Assembly: GCA_027405735.1 (NCBI GenBank)
Contig: JAPEHQ010000022.1
Coordinates: 124,001 to 188,000 of the forward strand
Length of the DNA stretch: 64,000 bases
Direction: 5' to 3'
Origin: Mucor racemosus
Taxonomy: Eukaryota > Mucoromycota > Mucoromycetes > Mucorales > Mucoraceae
Shown: one piece after another, positions 1 to 12,400 of the stretch
Layout: every line of letters begins with the position of its first letter
Numbering within the stretch: the stretch's first letter is position 1
Position numbers and translations under genes: made by a program
The notes under the pieces: generated by a model
What the model saw: only the letters and a program-made list of their open reading frames with translations
Databases searched by the model: none
What the model was told of the DNA's origin: nothing

Positions 1-1878
1 CCCCTGTTTTTCTTCATCAAAAAAACACAAATGTTTCCTGATAAGGTAAACCAATGTACGGCATCTAGTACAAATATACACTTTCAGCTTTACAAGATGG
101 GGCTCTGTGAAATTATAGCTATCCCCTTTGTCTTGTATGTAAATGTTTTATATTTTACTACATTTGTTAAATAAAATATTGAAAAAAAACATTGACATTT
201 TAGAGACACAAAATAATATAATCTATCATTATACATTTAATAATAATCAGCTAAATTTAATTGCCAACTAATTTTAATCAAGCTCAAGTAATACGTTTCA
301 CTGCTGACTCTTGATTGTTTGTTTGTATACTTTTGTAAAAGATAATCACCCTTTTTTCTAGTGATTATAGTAAGAAATGAGTTATTGTGTTCAACTTGGT
401 TTATGGGGGAAACAATAATGGTAATCCACTCTAAATGTCTATCAAACATACATAAAATCTTTGGCCGCCAAGGCTTTCTTGCGTATAAACGATAAAAACA
501 CATGTGATTTATTTAATAACCTTTTTTTATGTAACCCAAACCAACTGGAAATGCGGGAAAAACAAGGTTGATTTATTTATTTATATCAAATCAGTACCTC
601 CATCTTTTATTTTCATAAACTCATTACAAAGATGAATTCCCTTTTCAATGTTGTGTATCGGTAGATTAATAAGGAAGAATAACCGAGAAAACAAATACAC
701 AATTATTAATCCATCCTTTTTGAAATAATGTTTTCAATCTACTGTCATACATTGTGAGGTAATTAAGCTTAATCTATAGACTAACATTTAGGAAAACTAT
801 ATGTTACTACTTGAGGATATCGATGAATCATTGCAAGTATTTCTAATGAAATACATAAACAATTTGCACCAATGTTGGTTGTATGTAAATGTTTGTTATA
901 TTGAAAAACTGAATGTTCATACAAATACAGCCTGACTGAGCGTCAAATTTACCATTTTTGAACCCTCCATGGATTCCTTATGATTGGTCGACAAAATTAG
1001 AGATTTCACGAAAAAGTCGTGGTTCTCTACAAAAAACAGAGCCATTGTGGCGAATAAAGGCTCAAATCATAGATAATATATATCTCTATAACATGAAAAT
1101 TACAAATCATTTTTTAATTAGCAGCAGAATTGCCTATTGTCATAAAACGTTGTTTCAGTCATTTTGATTTAAAACATCTTTTTCTTAAAAACACCTGCAT
1201 AAGTTATGTACCATTTGATTTGCGGTTACAATATGCATAATTAACATTAGCTAAACTAATACTGTTGTATTATAAGTTTGTTAAGTAATTCACAAAAGTT
1301 TGAAATTTGATGGGAAATCGCTTTCAAAATGCGCAGATTTTTAATAAAATATTTCATTTTCCGCTCGTTTTTTTGTTTATGAAAATATCATAATATTATC
1401 AATTTGCAAACGATAAAAGCCAAAAAAAAAACATGAGATACTACAGATACAAAAATAATATTTGAATCTAATTTAAATAATTGATATTATTTGCATTTCA
1501 TGCCATTAAAATCCTTGAAAAGTTTCATTCGCGCATCGTCAAAGTTTAAGGCGGCAGTCAAATATTGGGGTTCTCTTTTATCACTGCATGAAATATCCTT
1601 CATTTACACCTTTTCAAACTGTCACAATAATATATACGCATGCTGCTTTTGGATGATGAAAGATAGAACGCAAGTACAATAAATACATATCAAACAGAAA
1701 TACATAATATCTTAATATGTGCATTTGAGAAATTATGAAATTTATGGATTTACATCCAATGCCTTTGTTCCACCATAAGTTGACGTAGGTTACTGTTGAT
1801 CAAAAGGTGTTAGAATAAATAAGGTTTAGAATCAAAATTTAACACAATCTTTCTTTCTTTTTTCATTTTATCGACATC
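1..1878. other. Intergenic, AT-rich, no gene recognised
   Basis: No open frame here resembles a protein family; the short frames at 237-503 (minus), 958-1167 and 1491-1682 (plus) have no recognisable motif. About 940-1420 reads like the long AT-rich repeats elsewhere in the window (a TCGACAAAATTAGAG stretch followed by ACGAAAAAGTCGTGG near 1010), so it may be a very diverged member of that group. The last 100 bases are the upstream region of the F-box gene, with a pyrimidine-rich stretch just before its start codon. Confidence 0.5.
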
Positions 1879-3786
1879 ATGGACAGACTTCCAAAGGAGC
1901 TTTACGCGTTGATTTTTCAGTATTTGACGCAAAAACAAAAACTCGAATGTCTCTTGGTCAACAAATATTGGTACGAAAAAATTAAGCAATTAGGTGTTTT
2001 GTTTTCTCCACTTCACTTTTTTTATGACCCATTCAAGCTACACGATGCAATGGAATATTTTGAAAATCATCGAGATATGGCACATCAAATCAGTGAATTT
2101 GTATACAATGATCGCCATCCTCCAGAGGATGACATATTTGTTAGATTACCAGTCTTGTTCAATAATTTGAAGGTTTTTGAATTCGAGACTCTATCAAGCG
2201 CTGCAAACATCATATCCAAGAATGGTTTTACTTCAAGCCTGAAAACTTGGAGTTCTACTCTACGCTTCATAAAGGAATCAAATTTATGCAATGTCCCATT
2301 AACAAAATTCATAACGAATGTGCCATGTCCCTACCTTACTCATCTATCGTTAAAGTATTATGAACCACACTGGAACAATAATCTATGGGAACGTAATACA
2401 AAAGAAACAAAAGACAAGTTGATTGCAAATTTTAAAAATACATCCAACCTAAGATCACTTACATTGGATGGCGTGCATTTGACCATGCAAGATTTTGAAC
2501 TAATTCATCAAAGATTGCCCAAATTAAAAAAGTTAGTCCTACAGAATTTTACTTTTCGATTGAATGATACTTTAGACTATCCTTATGAAAGTGCTCAAGA
2601 TGTCTTGGATTCCAACAATGCTATCATTATCACGGATCCTCTACCAGCACCATCGCTTGAGCACCTAGAAATTCTCTTGTTTTACGACAATAATTTGGAA
2701 TTTCAACAAGTGGAAGTGACACATCAATGGTTGAAATATATCGCAAAAAAGTATAAAAGCCTCAAACATTTCACATTAAGTTTTGTAACAGATGACCTTC
2801 AACATGCCATGTACGACCAACAACCATGCGAAGAACTTGTGCTTCCAATCATCAGTGCCAACCCCAATTTGCAAACCTTTGAATTTCCATTTGCACCCAT
2901 CTCTGAAAACATGGTCAGAGTCATGGATGCTAGTGGTGCTCGCTTGAAAAGCACAGAAATCTCGGCCTATTTTAACGATTTGGAATCTCAATTGAATTTA
3001 TTAGCTGAATCAAACCAAAAGGAATCCATTGAATCAGTTAAAATTACCATACATGATGATGTCGAGTTTGATCCTGATGGTGAAATTTCCTCATTTTCTG
3101 GTAGTGGTCCACAACCTATTCATGATACATATGGTGGACTTATTACTAGGCCACTCAAACAATTTTCTCATTTAAAACATTTGAATGTGAACGGAGACAA
3201 GCAAAACATTAGTATTACATGGTTACCAAAGTTTCTAGAAGAATTCAAGAGTCTTGACTCTATCAGACTTCATCATATCTTTTATGCCGAATCATTTGGT
3301 AGTCAACCATTTGTTGAATCACATGTCAAGTTTATTGATCTCAACATTTTCATCTTTCCAAGCGTCCTTGCTCTTGAACCATGCTGTGAGCAACTTTGCA
3401 AAATGCTACGTCTCTGCCCTGATTTGCAAATCTTTACAATGGAATCATTTTTCTTTGGCCTGTATCCTCATGATGAGGTGGAAGTTTTTGGTGGATCCTA
3501 TTACGCTTTACCTGAATATGAAGATGAGCATAGAGCAAAACGTAAAGTTACCATGAAGCTTGATTTCAGACAAAATAAAAAACTCAAGAATATCAATCTG
3601 GACTTTAGTGACAAATATCTATACATTTGTATTTATCGAAATAATGAAAAGAACTATACTTTGTATCAGAGCGACCATGGTAAATTTTCTAAAGTGAGAA
3701 AAAGTGTACCTAAAACAGAATACTATGCTACCCTTTATTTGAATGATAACCCTGTTCTCATTAATAATCAACTTTTTAAAAAATAA
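1879..3786 (+). CDS. F-box protein with leucine-rich-repeat-like body, 635 aa
   Basis: Single-exon gene for a predicted substrate receptor of an SCF-type ubiquitin ligase. Residues 1-40 form an F-box: it opens MDRLPKELYALIFQYL, followed by the LECLLVNKYWYEKI helix that normally contacts Skp1. The remaining roughly 590 residues contain irregular leucine-rich stretches such as LRSLTLDGVHL, LKKLVLQNFTF and LEHLEILLFY, consistent with a diverged LRR substrate-binding domain. The start is the first ATG of the frame and sits directly on the F-box. AATAAA-like polyadenylation signals overlap the stop near 3783. F-box/LRR genes are highly expanded in Mucoromycota, so the substrate cannot be predicted. 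No introns are needed. The gene lies between repeats with no close neighbour. Confidence 0.85.
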   Translation: MDRLPKELYALIFQYLTQKQKLECLLVNKYWYEKIKQLGVLFSPLHFFYDPFKLHDAMEYFENHRDMAHQISEFVYNDRHPPEDDIFVRLPVLFNNLKVFEFETLSSAANIISKNGFTSSLKTWSSTLRFIKESNLCNVPLTKFITNVPCPYLTHLSLKYYEPHWNNNLWERNTKETKDKLIANFKNTSNLRSLTLDGVHLTMQDFELIHQRLPKLKKLVLQNFTFRLNDTLDYPYESAQDVLDSNNAIIITDPLPAPSLEHLEILLFYDNNLEFQQVEVTHQWLKYIAKKYKSLKHFTLSFVTDDLQHAMYDQQPCEELVLPIISANPNLQTFEFPFAPISENMVRVMDASGARLKSTEISAYFNDLESQLNLLAESNQKESIESVKITIHDDVEFDPDGEISSFSGSGPQPIHDTYGGLITRPLKQFSHLKHLNVNGDKQNISITWLPKFLEEFKSLDSIRLHHIFYAESFGSQPFVESHVKFIDLNIFIFPSVLALEPCCEQLCKMLRLCPDLQIFTMESFFFGLYPHDEVEVFGGSYYALPEYEDEHRAKRKVTMKLDFRQNKKLKNINLDFSDKYLYICIYRNNEKNYTLYQSDHGKFSKVRKSVPKTEYYATLYLNDNPVLINNQLFKK

Positions 3787-4019
3787 ATAAAAAAACAATT
3801 TTGTATTACATGTTACTGAGGAATTATTGATATAATGATATAAAGAACCAGTATTATTAAATACTTGACAATGCTGTACCAATACCTCGAAAACCTGTAT
3901 ACACTCGAAGGTTTCGGTAAAAAGCCGTAGCTTCAGGTGGCCGAGCTATATAATTCACTATTATTTACCAAGAAGCTTCAAATCCTTAGTTGTCATTGAA
4001 TTTGTTCCTTTAAAGAGCA

Positions 4020-4960
4020 GCCCTACCTATCCCTAAATGTATCTTATGTTGCATGAAGTCTCAAAAACAGTAAAAACTGTATCCCAATTTTCATCCCTGC
4101 TAAACCTTTTTTTCACTAAATAACACAAGAAACAATTATATGCCAATGTACTTGAGACTTTCGACTTTAATTCAAGAACAAGTATCCGGAAATATCCTAC
4201 TTTTTGCAGTTAGTATTAATTTTTCAGTGCTAATGTTTCAGATTTTTTACGCGTATTTCACTGCTAAAGGATTCAAAATTTTGAGGCTTCATATCTCTGC
4301 AAAATATTCCAAGAACTTTTATTTTTTCTCATCTTTTTAACATTTTTGTAGTAGATTTCAAAATATTCGTTATGTTAAGCAGCATTTTTTTTTTTACATT
4401 CACGTCATTGGCCTCGTTGAGCTCTCTTGGGCCCAATTTAATTTTTTTCAAAATACTGATTTTTCGTCGAGATATCCTCAAAAATGTGTACAAAGATATA
4501 CTTTTGTTTCTAGCTTCAATTTTTCCCTTATATACCCTCATCCCAAATTCTGAATTTGAAAAAAAAACTGACAAAAATCTCGTTTTCTCTACAAAAAATG
4601 CAGCTAAAAGGTTCTGCAATAGCTCGATTGATAGATAATTTGTTTGCGCATCATTTCCATTACTAATATTTAAAATATGTTTATAAAAAGTGATGTGTAT
4701 CTTCAAAAAACTTCCAAAATTTTAATTGCATTTTGCGCAAAATTTAATATGGAACATTTGTCTGATCTTTGTTTAGATGGATGTAGAATTCAAAACTCCA
4801 CACAAACTATTTAATACGCTAATTCAACTTATTTTGCAGTTCATGAGCTACCAAAAGATTTTGTTTTTTTCATTATTTTTCAATCATTTTTCAATCATTT
4901 TTGCAAATCAATTTGAAACCCAGTTATTATAGACCTTATTCTGTAATGTGCACTATTAAT
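4020..4960 (+). repeat. Dispersed repeat R1, copy a
   Basis: About 0.9 kb that recurs at 15300-16440 (minus), 31040-32030 (minus), 41490-42650 (plus) and 52010-53060 (plus). Anchors shared by the copies include CAAGTATCCGGAAATATCCT, GAGCTCTCTTGG, TTTTTCGTCGAGATATCCTC and TATACCCTCATCCC. It has no LTR or TIR that I can define. A short frame at 4372-4638 is conserved in other copies (see findings). The rest of the longer R1+R3 unit appears displaced to 7365-7900, as if repeat D had inserted into it. Confidence 0.75.
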
Positions 4961-6685
4961 TTGAGCATAGTAATGCCGTTCTCAAAATTCCATTGCATTT
5001 TTTTACTGAAATAGGTTTTTAAATTACATTTGTTTTTATTAATATGAATTATAGACAATATAATGCAATACGTTGTTGATGTAGAGCAATACGTACAAGA
5101 ACCAATGTATTTACGATTATCATCATTTGTAAATATGTTTATAGCTATAATGTTTACAGCAACAATGGTTTTTGCTCGAGCATAAACTTAAATAACACCG
5201 ACTGCTTAAATTTATATGAAAGCTAAATTGAGATTATAGATGTTACTTTATCACACATAAAATTTAAACAAATTAAACATCTTTAAACTTACTATTTTAA
5301 TTTACAATTGTCGGCTGTAAAAAGATTTGTTTTCAAGTATACAGTAGCTATGATCAAAACTATGGTTCATACGCAAGACATTAGATCATTGTTTTTTTGT
5401 GATTCTATAGCATTTAAAATTTCATCACTTTCCTGGAACATTTCGTGAATTTGTAGCCAGTTCTGGCTGTTCATTAAGTTATATATAAATATTATTATTG
5501 CCTTCGATTTGATCTGGTAATCAAGAAATACGTTCACCAATACAGTAGTAAATAATGATATTTGATCTTAGTAGAATGCGGTTAAATGAAAATATCAGTC
5601 TCTAATATAGACTGCTACCTATATTAAAAGCATTATTAGTCCCTTATGTTAGAATGCGTATTCAGAGACAAGAAATGAATACCAGCTTGATAGTCTGATA
5701 TGCCTTATCAAACGGTGAATATATCCTTGGAATAATATAAAAACAAAAAGAGAGAAACAACGCAAGTAGAAAAGGATTTTCAAGGCTTTACATTATTTAG
5801 CGCAATTAAAACCCTGCTAAATTGCACATTTCAGCCAATGTAAAAGCAGCATTACAACGCATCACTCGTAAACTAAATAAAACAGGCAATATCTGGTATC
5901 ATAGAATCATGCATTTTCTACCAGAAAAACCGGCTGTCATATCATAGATTAATTAAAAAATTGCAAAAGCGAGCCCGTAAAGCGACGCCGTAATTGAGCA
6001 TAGCAATATTGAACGGCTACTAAGTCTCTTATTCTATGGTATATATCTAAGTTTTAAATAAAAAAAACGTTTTTTTTAAACTTTTCTTATATTTAACCAT
6101 TTACCGTCTGAAAATTCAGACTTTGTAGCGGACATTTTCGGGGCTCATTTTACCCTTACCAACACTCATGATTTTGAACAAAAACAGAAAAATCAAATTT
6201 TGATACCAAAATCAACGTTTAAATATACTACATCATGAGAGAAAATTGTAGCCATAACTAATACACATTTTATAAAAGCTTAATATTAAATGTTAAGTAA
6301 TGAAACTTTGTACTTTGGGCCCAAAAACGGTTTTTTGGTTAAAGGATTTTCATGTAATATTTTGCAATGAAAATATTGTATATATTTATTGAGCAAGTAG
6401 AGCGCTAAATTCTGCATATGTATATATTTTTTGTTTTTATAATTGGTAGTATAATTAACTCTAGATTTGCAAAATCAGAAAAAAAAAATTAAAAAATGTC
6501 GAAATTGATGATCTGGACAAAAATAATTTTTGAAATTAATATTCCGCTTATAAGCCTTGTAAGTCTTAAAAATAAGAAATTTTATAATACTTGAGAACTT
6601 TTGCAAGAATTTACGAAGCTGTATCCACTTGATTCAAGCTTGTTACTGTAAATCTTTATACATGTTAATATTGTGGGGTAGTTTA

Positions 6686-7168
6686 TGAAGTGAACTAAGC
6701 TAGATTCCCATCATAAAATACCTAAATTAAATGTCATCTCATTTGAAACCATGCTATCAAAGATAAGACTTTATAGTAAATAGACAATTGCATAAAGATA
6801 GCAAGGGTATAATACTCAAATAAGAGATGCTAAAATACTAAAGTAATGTGGGATATCCTAAATAAAAGATACAAAAAGTACATGCTTATCAAGTAGAACA
6901 AGTAAGGGCTGTTCTGAAAGCATGATTGACAAACTATATTTAAAACACTGTTCTTGATCCACCAAATCAATAACCAAACAACCCAACATTTATACTCAAA
7001 ATTAATGGAATAGTTGACAATTGCAATGCAATTGCAAGATAGTAAATAATCACCAAATAATATAAATAGAGACGTAGAATAACCATTTTATTGCACATGA
7101 TCCATATTTTAATAAAGAAGGATTTTAACAGTATTCTTTATCGCTTTTTACACCCATATTTTACTGCA
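6686..7168 (+). mobile_element. Solo LTR (family S1) with 5-bp target duplication GTTTA
   Basis: Begins TGAAGTGAACTAAG and ends TTTTACTGCA, giving TG..CA termini. It is flanked by GTTTA at 6681-6685 and GTTTA at 7169-7173. The empty site is visible in repeat D copy B near 45950, where GTAGTTTATTTGATG runs uninterrupted. Inside is TATAAATAG-type promoter sequence followed by AATAAA. Relatives lie at 43103-43608 and, reversed and truncated, at 53330-53706. No internal region or ORF remains, so this is a recombination remnant of an LTR retrotransposon of unknown class. Confidence 0.85.
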
Positions 7169-7239
7169 GTTTATTTGATGGTAATATGGTCTTGATGATT
7201 AATGCGCTAGAGGTAATTTACATTGAGTTTTAGTCTTTC

Positions 7240-7337
7240 CTCTCCAATATCATAAACATAAATATAAACATGGCCATTATTGGAACCTATTGCCACCTTT
7301 TACCCTCTTTGCCCCAAGCCAATTTATTCAATGCTTT
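7240..7337 (-). pseudogene. Captured dynein-intermediate-chain-like exon fragment (copy A)
   Basis: Read on the minus strand, with one small frameshift, this encodes KALNKLAWGKEG, then VAIGSNNGHVY, then YDIGEE. This matches the last WD40 blade of cytoplasmic dynein intermediate chains (pattern ALN+..W...G...A.G...G.v.+YD+GE, from general knowledge of the family). It lies at the edge of repeat D and the same fragment is at the edge of the other copy. The rest of the gene is absent, so it is a hitch-hiking fragment, not a gene. Confidence 0.6.
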
Positions 7338-7364
7338 ATCAGAACAATTTGATTACTGTATCTT

Positions 7365-7900
7365 GACGAAAAATCAATATTTTTCGCTAAAACAAAAAAA
7401 TACAGAGTAGCTTAGAATTGGATCTATCCTGTGAATGCAGAAAATTAATACTTTAATTTACGCGTACTCAATGTTTTATAATTAATTTTAGGTCAACCCT
7501 GGTCAATTTTAGTCAATGCTTCATCAATGCACTTATATTCTGGTACTAGTAGTTCTATTTTCCGGAAGATATTAATGACCGATGGAGTAAAGATATATCT
7601 TCTTTGAAGATTTCATGTGCTTCAATTCAACATCGGGCAAAAACTTTCAAAAATTATTTAGAAACCATCTAAAACCTACTACTTTTTTACAACCGTAAAA
7701 AAAATCGATAACAGAAACCCATCTCAGTGAATTTCGATTCTAAAATAACTGCCATCTTTACATGCGAGTAGGGGCATATCTTTGGCATGCGGATTTCAAA
7801 GGGCAACGCTCATAACCTACTGTGTGTTGAGAAAATCATAACTAAAGTGCACCTATAGCTTACTACTCACTTTTATTATTGAAAACAGTTAAAAATACGA
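7365..7900 (+). repeat. Dispersed repeat R3, copy a
   Basis: Related to 29790-30150 (plus), 30690-31040 (minus), 42660-43020 (plus) and 53080-53329 (plus). Shared blocks include ATTTTAGTCAATG-like and CAATGCACTTATATTCTGGT, the GGAAGATATTAATG block, and GTGCACCTATA near the end. In three other places R3 directly follows R1, so R1+R3 is probably one longer unit. No open frame of note. Confidence 0.65.
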
Positions 7901-8050
7901 TTTTTATATATACTGATTCAAGTAAACTGCCACTTTACATTGATACTGTATACTGTATCTGTATGTAAAAATGAAGTATTAAAATTGAGATATTAATAAT
8001 TTTTCGCATTCGCAGGAGGAGGATAGATTCAACTTGTGCTGAACTGGCGT

Positions 8051-8375
8051 TGTTGCGCCCACAAGTCTGTGTACATTTCTTGGTTAAAATTATGGCACAG
8101 TTTTATATGATAAGTTCTACATTGCTGTATATTATGTTATAAATGTAAATTTTATACTGTATATATTGAGGAATGTGGAACTAATTGTGTGTCATCTAGA
8201 CTTGATTGGATATATATATATAGATAAATAGGTTCATTTTCATTTTAGATTAGTCATATAATTAGAGAATGTGAATATAAAAGAAGATGTTTTGATCTTA
8301 CTGTATAATAAAGTTCGTTAGTTTATTGCACTCTTTCACTTTATAACAGTTTTCCTTTATTTTTATTAAATGATA
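8051..8375 (+). repeat. LTR-like repeat L3, copy a
   Basis: About 325 bp matching 25376-25705: both start TGTTG, share CCACAAG, GTGTGTCATCTAGACTT and TATAACAGTTTTCCTTTATT, and end in TTATTAAATGA. TATA-like runs and an AATAAA are compatible with an LTR ending at TATAACA, but no target duplication could be found, so the class is open. It lies just upstream of the MULE relic, and the other copy has no MULE next to it. Confidence 0.6.
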
Positions 8376-8429
8376 TCGAATCATTTTTACTTTGGTTAAA
8401 TAATAAATTAGCCCTTCATCGGTATAAAC

Positions 8430-8995
8430 TGTTTGCTGGTAATTTACTCTCATATTTACAAGACACAAGTTTGTTTACTTATGGTTTCCAATCCCAAATC
8501 CAATCAAGAAAAATGGAGCAAAATCAATTATTCTGTCTAGATGCCACTCATGGCATCTCTTTACAAAGCGTGCAAGACTTGTACATTCTTTAGTTAAAGA
8601 TCTATTGACTACTGGAAAAGGCTATTATCCTGTCGCATACAGGGTTACTAATAATCAAAGCTTAGGTCCCGTAAATTAATGGCTTGCATTCTGCGAGATA
8701 ATTTTAATTTTGCGCCTACTGCGATATGACAATTGACTGTAGTTTGGCCGAAGTTAATGCTATTAAAGCAGCCTTCAGAAACCAGATTTTTATTCACTAT
8801 TGTGCTCTTCACGTATGGCAAACATGGAAAGATATCTTGGGTAGAAAGCTGTCTTTGTCTACGACTATGTCAGACGCTGAAGCTACAGAGTATATGCAGG
8901 ACCTTTTAAATGACTTGCAAATAATTCTTGTTGAAACTAAAAAAAATCTATTATTTAGAAGAATAGTGAAATGTCAAAAGAGTCTATATAAATAA
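8430..8995 (+). pseudogene. Decayed MULE (Mutator-like) transposase, interrupted by the Ty3 element
   Basis: Three short frames in changing registers give the MULE transposase core in the correct order: CLDATHGISL near 8533 (first catalytic Asp region), GKGYYPVAYRVTNNQS near 8617 with W.AF and LRDNFNFAP after it, then MTIDCSLAEVNAIKAAF near 8726 and IHYCALHVWQTWK near 8795 (second catalytic Asp and the C..H motif). At least two frameshifts and a stop separate them, so it is dead. The last stretch runs into the left LTR of the Ty3 element at 8967. The sequence beyond the right LTR stops the frame at once. Confidence 0.7.
8962..8966. repeat. Target site duplication AATAG (left)
   Basis: Five bases AATAG directly before the left LTR, matched exactly by AATAG at 14943-14947 directly after the right LTR. 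This length is usual for Ty3-type integrases. Confidence 0.9.
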
Positions 8996-9186
8996 TCTTG
9001 CCAGAATATTACACTTTTATTAACAATACATCCTTTGGATGTATTTATATACATTAATTATAACTATTACTAGGGTTTTACTATCTAAGAATATGATGTA
9101 AGTCAATGATCCACATTGATTTACTGTAACACTAATTATAGACTGTGACCTTGGATGTGAGACATAGGGTGAGTATTGACATAACA
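8967..9186 (-). repeat. 3' LTR of the Ty3 element (left copy)
   Basis: 220 bp reading TGAAATGTCAAAAG at the low-coordinate end and TTGACATAACA at the other, giving TG..CA termini on both strands. By eye it is identical to 14723-14942. It contains TATATAAAT-like promoter sequence in both orientations. Confidence 0.93.
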
Positions 9187-9489
9187 CCACCCCACACCAA
9201 CATAAGAATTATGTGATAAAGATAGTTGTAGTTGTTGTAATTTGTTGTAGTTATAATTTGTGTATAGGCTGCTTGACATAACGTGAAAAAAAAGAAAAAA
9301 TAAAAAAAATAAAACGGCAATATTGTTGATGTATAATAATGTACTTCTTGTTGATTGATCTTGCTCTATACATTACTATAAACTTGCAAATTAGATATTC
9401 AGGGGCAACCATTAAAAACCTCACATTTCAAAAACCCAGTGGGATAAAAGGAAATGCTAAAAGGAAAAGGTATAGCCTTCATCTAACAT
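9187..9489 (-). other. 3' untranslated region and polypurine tract of the Ty3 element
   Basis: Between the gag-pol stop and the 3' LTR. The bases next to the LTR, read on the minus strand, are TGGTGTGGGGTGG, a G-rich polypurine-like tract expected to prime plus-strand synthesis. No second open frame (for example an envelope gene) is present in these 303 bases. Confidence 0.7.
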
Positions 9490-12400
9490 TTAAATAACAT
9501 CTTTTGCTAATAATCTTTCACGCATCTTCTTGGATTTATCCTCGCGTGTAGCAATCTTTCTTGTATTAATTGATTTAGGAGCTTGCTTTCCTTTACCATT
9601 AGATTGCGTATTAGCATCTACTCTCGCCCAATAATGTTTGATAACATCAGGAGAATCAAATGACGCTGGTGGCTCCCAAGAGTCATGATCTTCTGTGAAA
9701 TTCTTCCATCTTACCAAATACTCGTAATTGGGTGGAGTTCCTCTATGATTTATAATAGCTTGTACTTCATACACATCTGAGTTATCTTCCTTTGCATCAT
9801 TTGTGCTGATCAACTTGATCTGTTGTGTAGGTACATCTCTAGCTAAGAATGTATCAGTTTTATCGGTAAGAATATAGCTTCCATTTTTAGTTATTCCCTG
9901 TATATAAAATGGGCCTTCATAGTTAGGATCAGTTTTCCTATTCTTATTTTCTATATTCTTGATCATTACAGTAGATCCAATTGGATAAGGTTTCTCCAAG
10001 ATTCTATGTCTCTTTCTAAAGTAATTACTATCCTTATCCTGTGTCTTTAGTATTTGGTCTCTAATTGCTGGAACAATAATTCTATCAATTAAATCGAGCT
10101 TCTTTTTAAATGCTTCCACATCGATTTCTCTTTCATGAAGTGTAGGTTTATCTCCTCGATAATCCTTAAATTCATTAGGTGCTCTATGAAACATTACCAT
10201 GAATGGCATCATCCCATGTAGTCTAGATCTATGTACATTTAAACTTAATGCTGTTCCATTAAGGTACAAATCCCAATCTTTACTACGACCTTCCAACATC
10301 TTTATAATTATTGTTTTTGCAGACTTTACTGCAGCTTCACAGCAACTATTACCTTGAGGCGTAAATGGTAAACTTGCTCTATTCTCAACCTCAGCATGTT
10401 TAAGTATCTTTTCAAGTAATTTATTATGAAATTCTGCACCTCGATCATGACCAACGATACGTGGGTAGCCGAACAATGAAAAGATAGATACCAATTCCTT
10501 TGCAACAGTAGTAGCTGATTTATCTGGAATTGCACGTAAGATAATAAATCTCGAGAATAGATCCAACACTACTAATATAAAATTATTTCCCCTTGGTGTA
10601 GTGCAATCAAATCCACCTAGATCAAATACAACATGATCCATTATCCCTTCAGGAGCTTCTTGCTTTGGTGGATGGTAGACATGCTTAGCTAAATTGAACT
10701 GTCTGCATTTATGGCAATTTGATATATATTTCGTAATATCTTCCCTTAAGCCCTTCCAATGCATATTCAAATCTTGGTGTATAACTTGCTCCATTGCATG
10801 AATACCGAAATGCCCAAGTAAATGTGTTTTTTCTAATATAGTTTGCTTTTCTTCATCACTTGCAGGCGTTTCATAAACATCTAAATGACTAACGCAGAAT
10901 AATAACTCTTCGTTCTTATTCTTCAATTTGTTTACATACGCCGTCAATTTAGCGTTATTAAAAAGATCAGAGGTTTCCTTCGGAATGATTACTTTTGGTG
11001 ATCCGGAGATAACGGAAGTATCACATGAAATAAGGTTATCATGTGCTTCCTTAAGTTTATCTTTCCCCTTATTCACAACATGTAATTTCCTCTTTTTCTT
11101 TTCTTCTACTACATTGTCTACTACATGCTTTCTCTTTCCTTTAACTTTTGTATCAATATCTTGTTTAACTAAATGCTTTTCATTAACATGTTTTTTAATT
11201 AAATGCTTATCACCACTCTCCACCAGCGTATTGTATGGCCAGAAAAGACGCGACAAGGTATCAGCCAAGATATTGTTAATACCACTACAAAAGGTAATAT
11301 CAAAATCCATTTCAAAAATTGTATCATAATAGTTCTCAACCATTCGATCCAATTTAGGTTGCGAATGTAGAAATAAAATACCACGATTATCCACAAAGAG
11401 ATGGAATCGTCTTCCATACAACCATTGATGGAACTTTTTAAATGCATAGACAACTGCAGCTAATTCTCGTTTGGAACTTCCCCATCTTTGCTCTGATGGA
11501 CTCAAACTGCGTGCAATAAAACCAAGATATTTTATTTTATTACCAATAACTTGATACATTGCAGCGCCAATTGCATAGGCAGAACTATCTGTAACAACAC
11601 AGATTGGATAATGTAAGTTAGGCACACTCAACACTGCTGAGCTGACTAATAATTCTTGCAATTGCTTCATTAATTTAGTATGTTCTGGTGTCCATACTTT
11701 AGTAATATCAGGTGCATTTCTCAATTTATCTAGTGGTGCTGTCAACATCGACAAGCGTGGCAAATTAGAACGAAAAAAGTTAATCAATCCTAAACGTGAA
11801 CTCAATTCACGGCTACTTTTAACGGTAGGTTCCCAATCCAAAACATTTGAAACCTTTCGAGGATCTAATGCTAAACCCTCACTAGATAAGCAGAAACCCA
11901 ATATATAAATGCTCTTTTGCGCAATATGCAATTTTTCAGTATTTATACGTAAGTTTGCTTTAGTCAAGCGATCTATAACGATTTTAACTAGTTCTGTATG
12001 CTTTTTCAGGTCGTTTTCAGTATGTATAGTGACATCATCTATAAAGTGAGTGGTAGTATCACTGATATCAGCAAACAAATTAGAAAGTATTTTTTGTGCG
12101 TGCGATGAGACCATAGTCAATCCGTACGGGCAGTGAGAGAAGGACCACGTCAATCCCTCCATATCAGTGAACGTCAAATACGATCTTGACGATCTGGATA
12201 TTTTAAATGCATGGAAACATTGCGATAAGTCAATGACAGTATAGAGCGAATGCTTCGACATCTTACGATGCAAATCACTTATCAAAGGCAATGGAAAACG
12301 TTCAAGTTTTTCAGGATCCAACGCATTATTTATCAAACGACAATCTATTACCACACGGTGCTCTTTTCCAGTGTATTCACCATCACTATTTTTCTTTCGT

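Larger units (their letters stand above)
5098..7345 (+). repeat. Dispersed repeat D, copy A (interrupted by a solo LTR)
   Basis: Collinear with 44366-46137. Both begin around CCAATGTATTTACGATTAT-like sequence, share the block TTTTTGCTCGAGCATAAACT, and end near a CCAATTTATTCAA block. Copy A is longer only because a 483-bp solo LTR (6686-7168) is inserted; without it both copies are about 1.77 kb. No intact open frame covers it. The distal 100 bp carry, on the minus strand, a captured exon resembling dynein intermediate chain (7240-7337). 4961-5097 to its left shows nothing recognisable. Confidence 0.75.
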
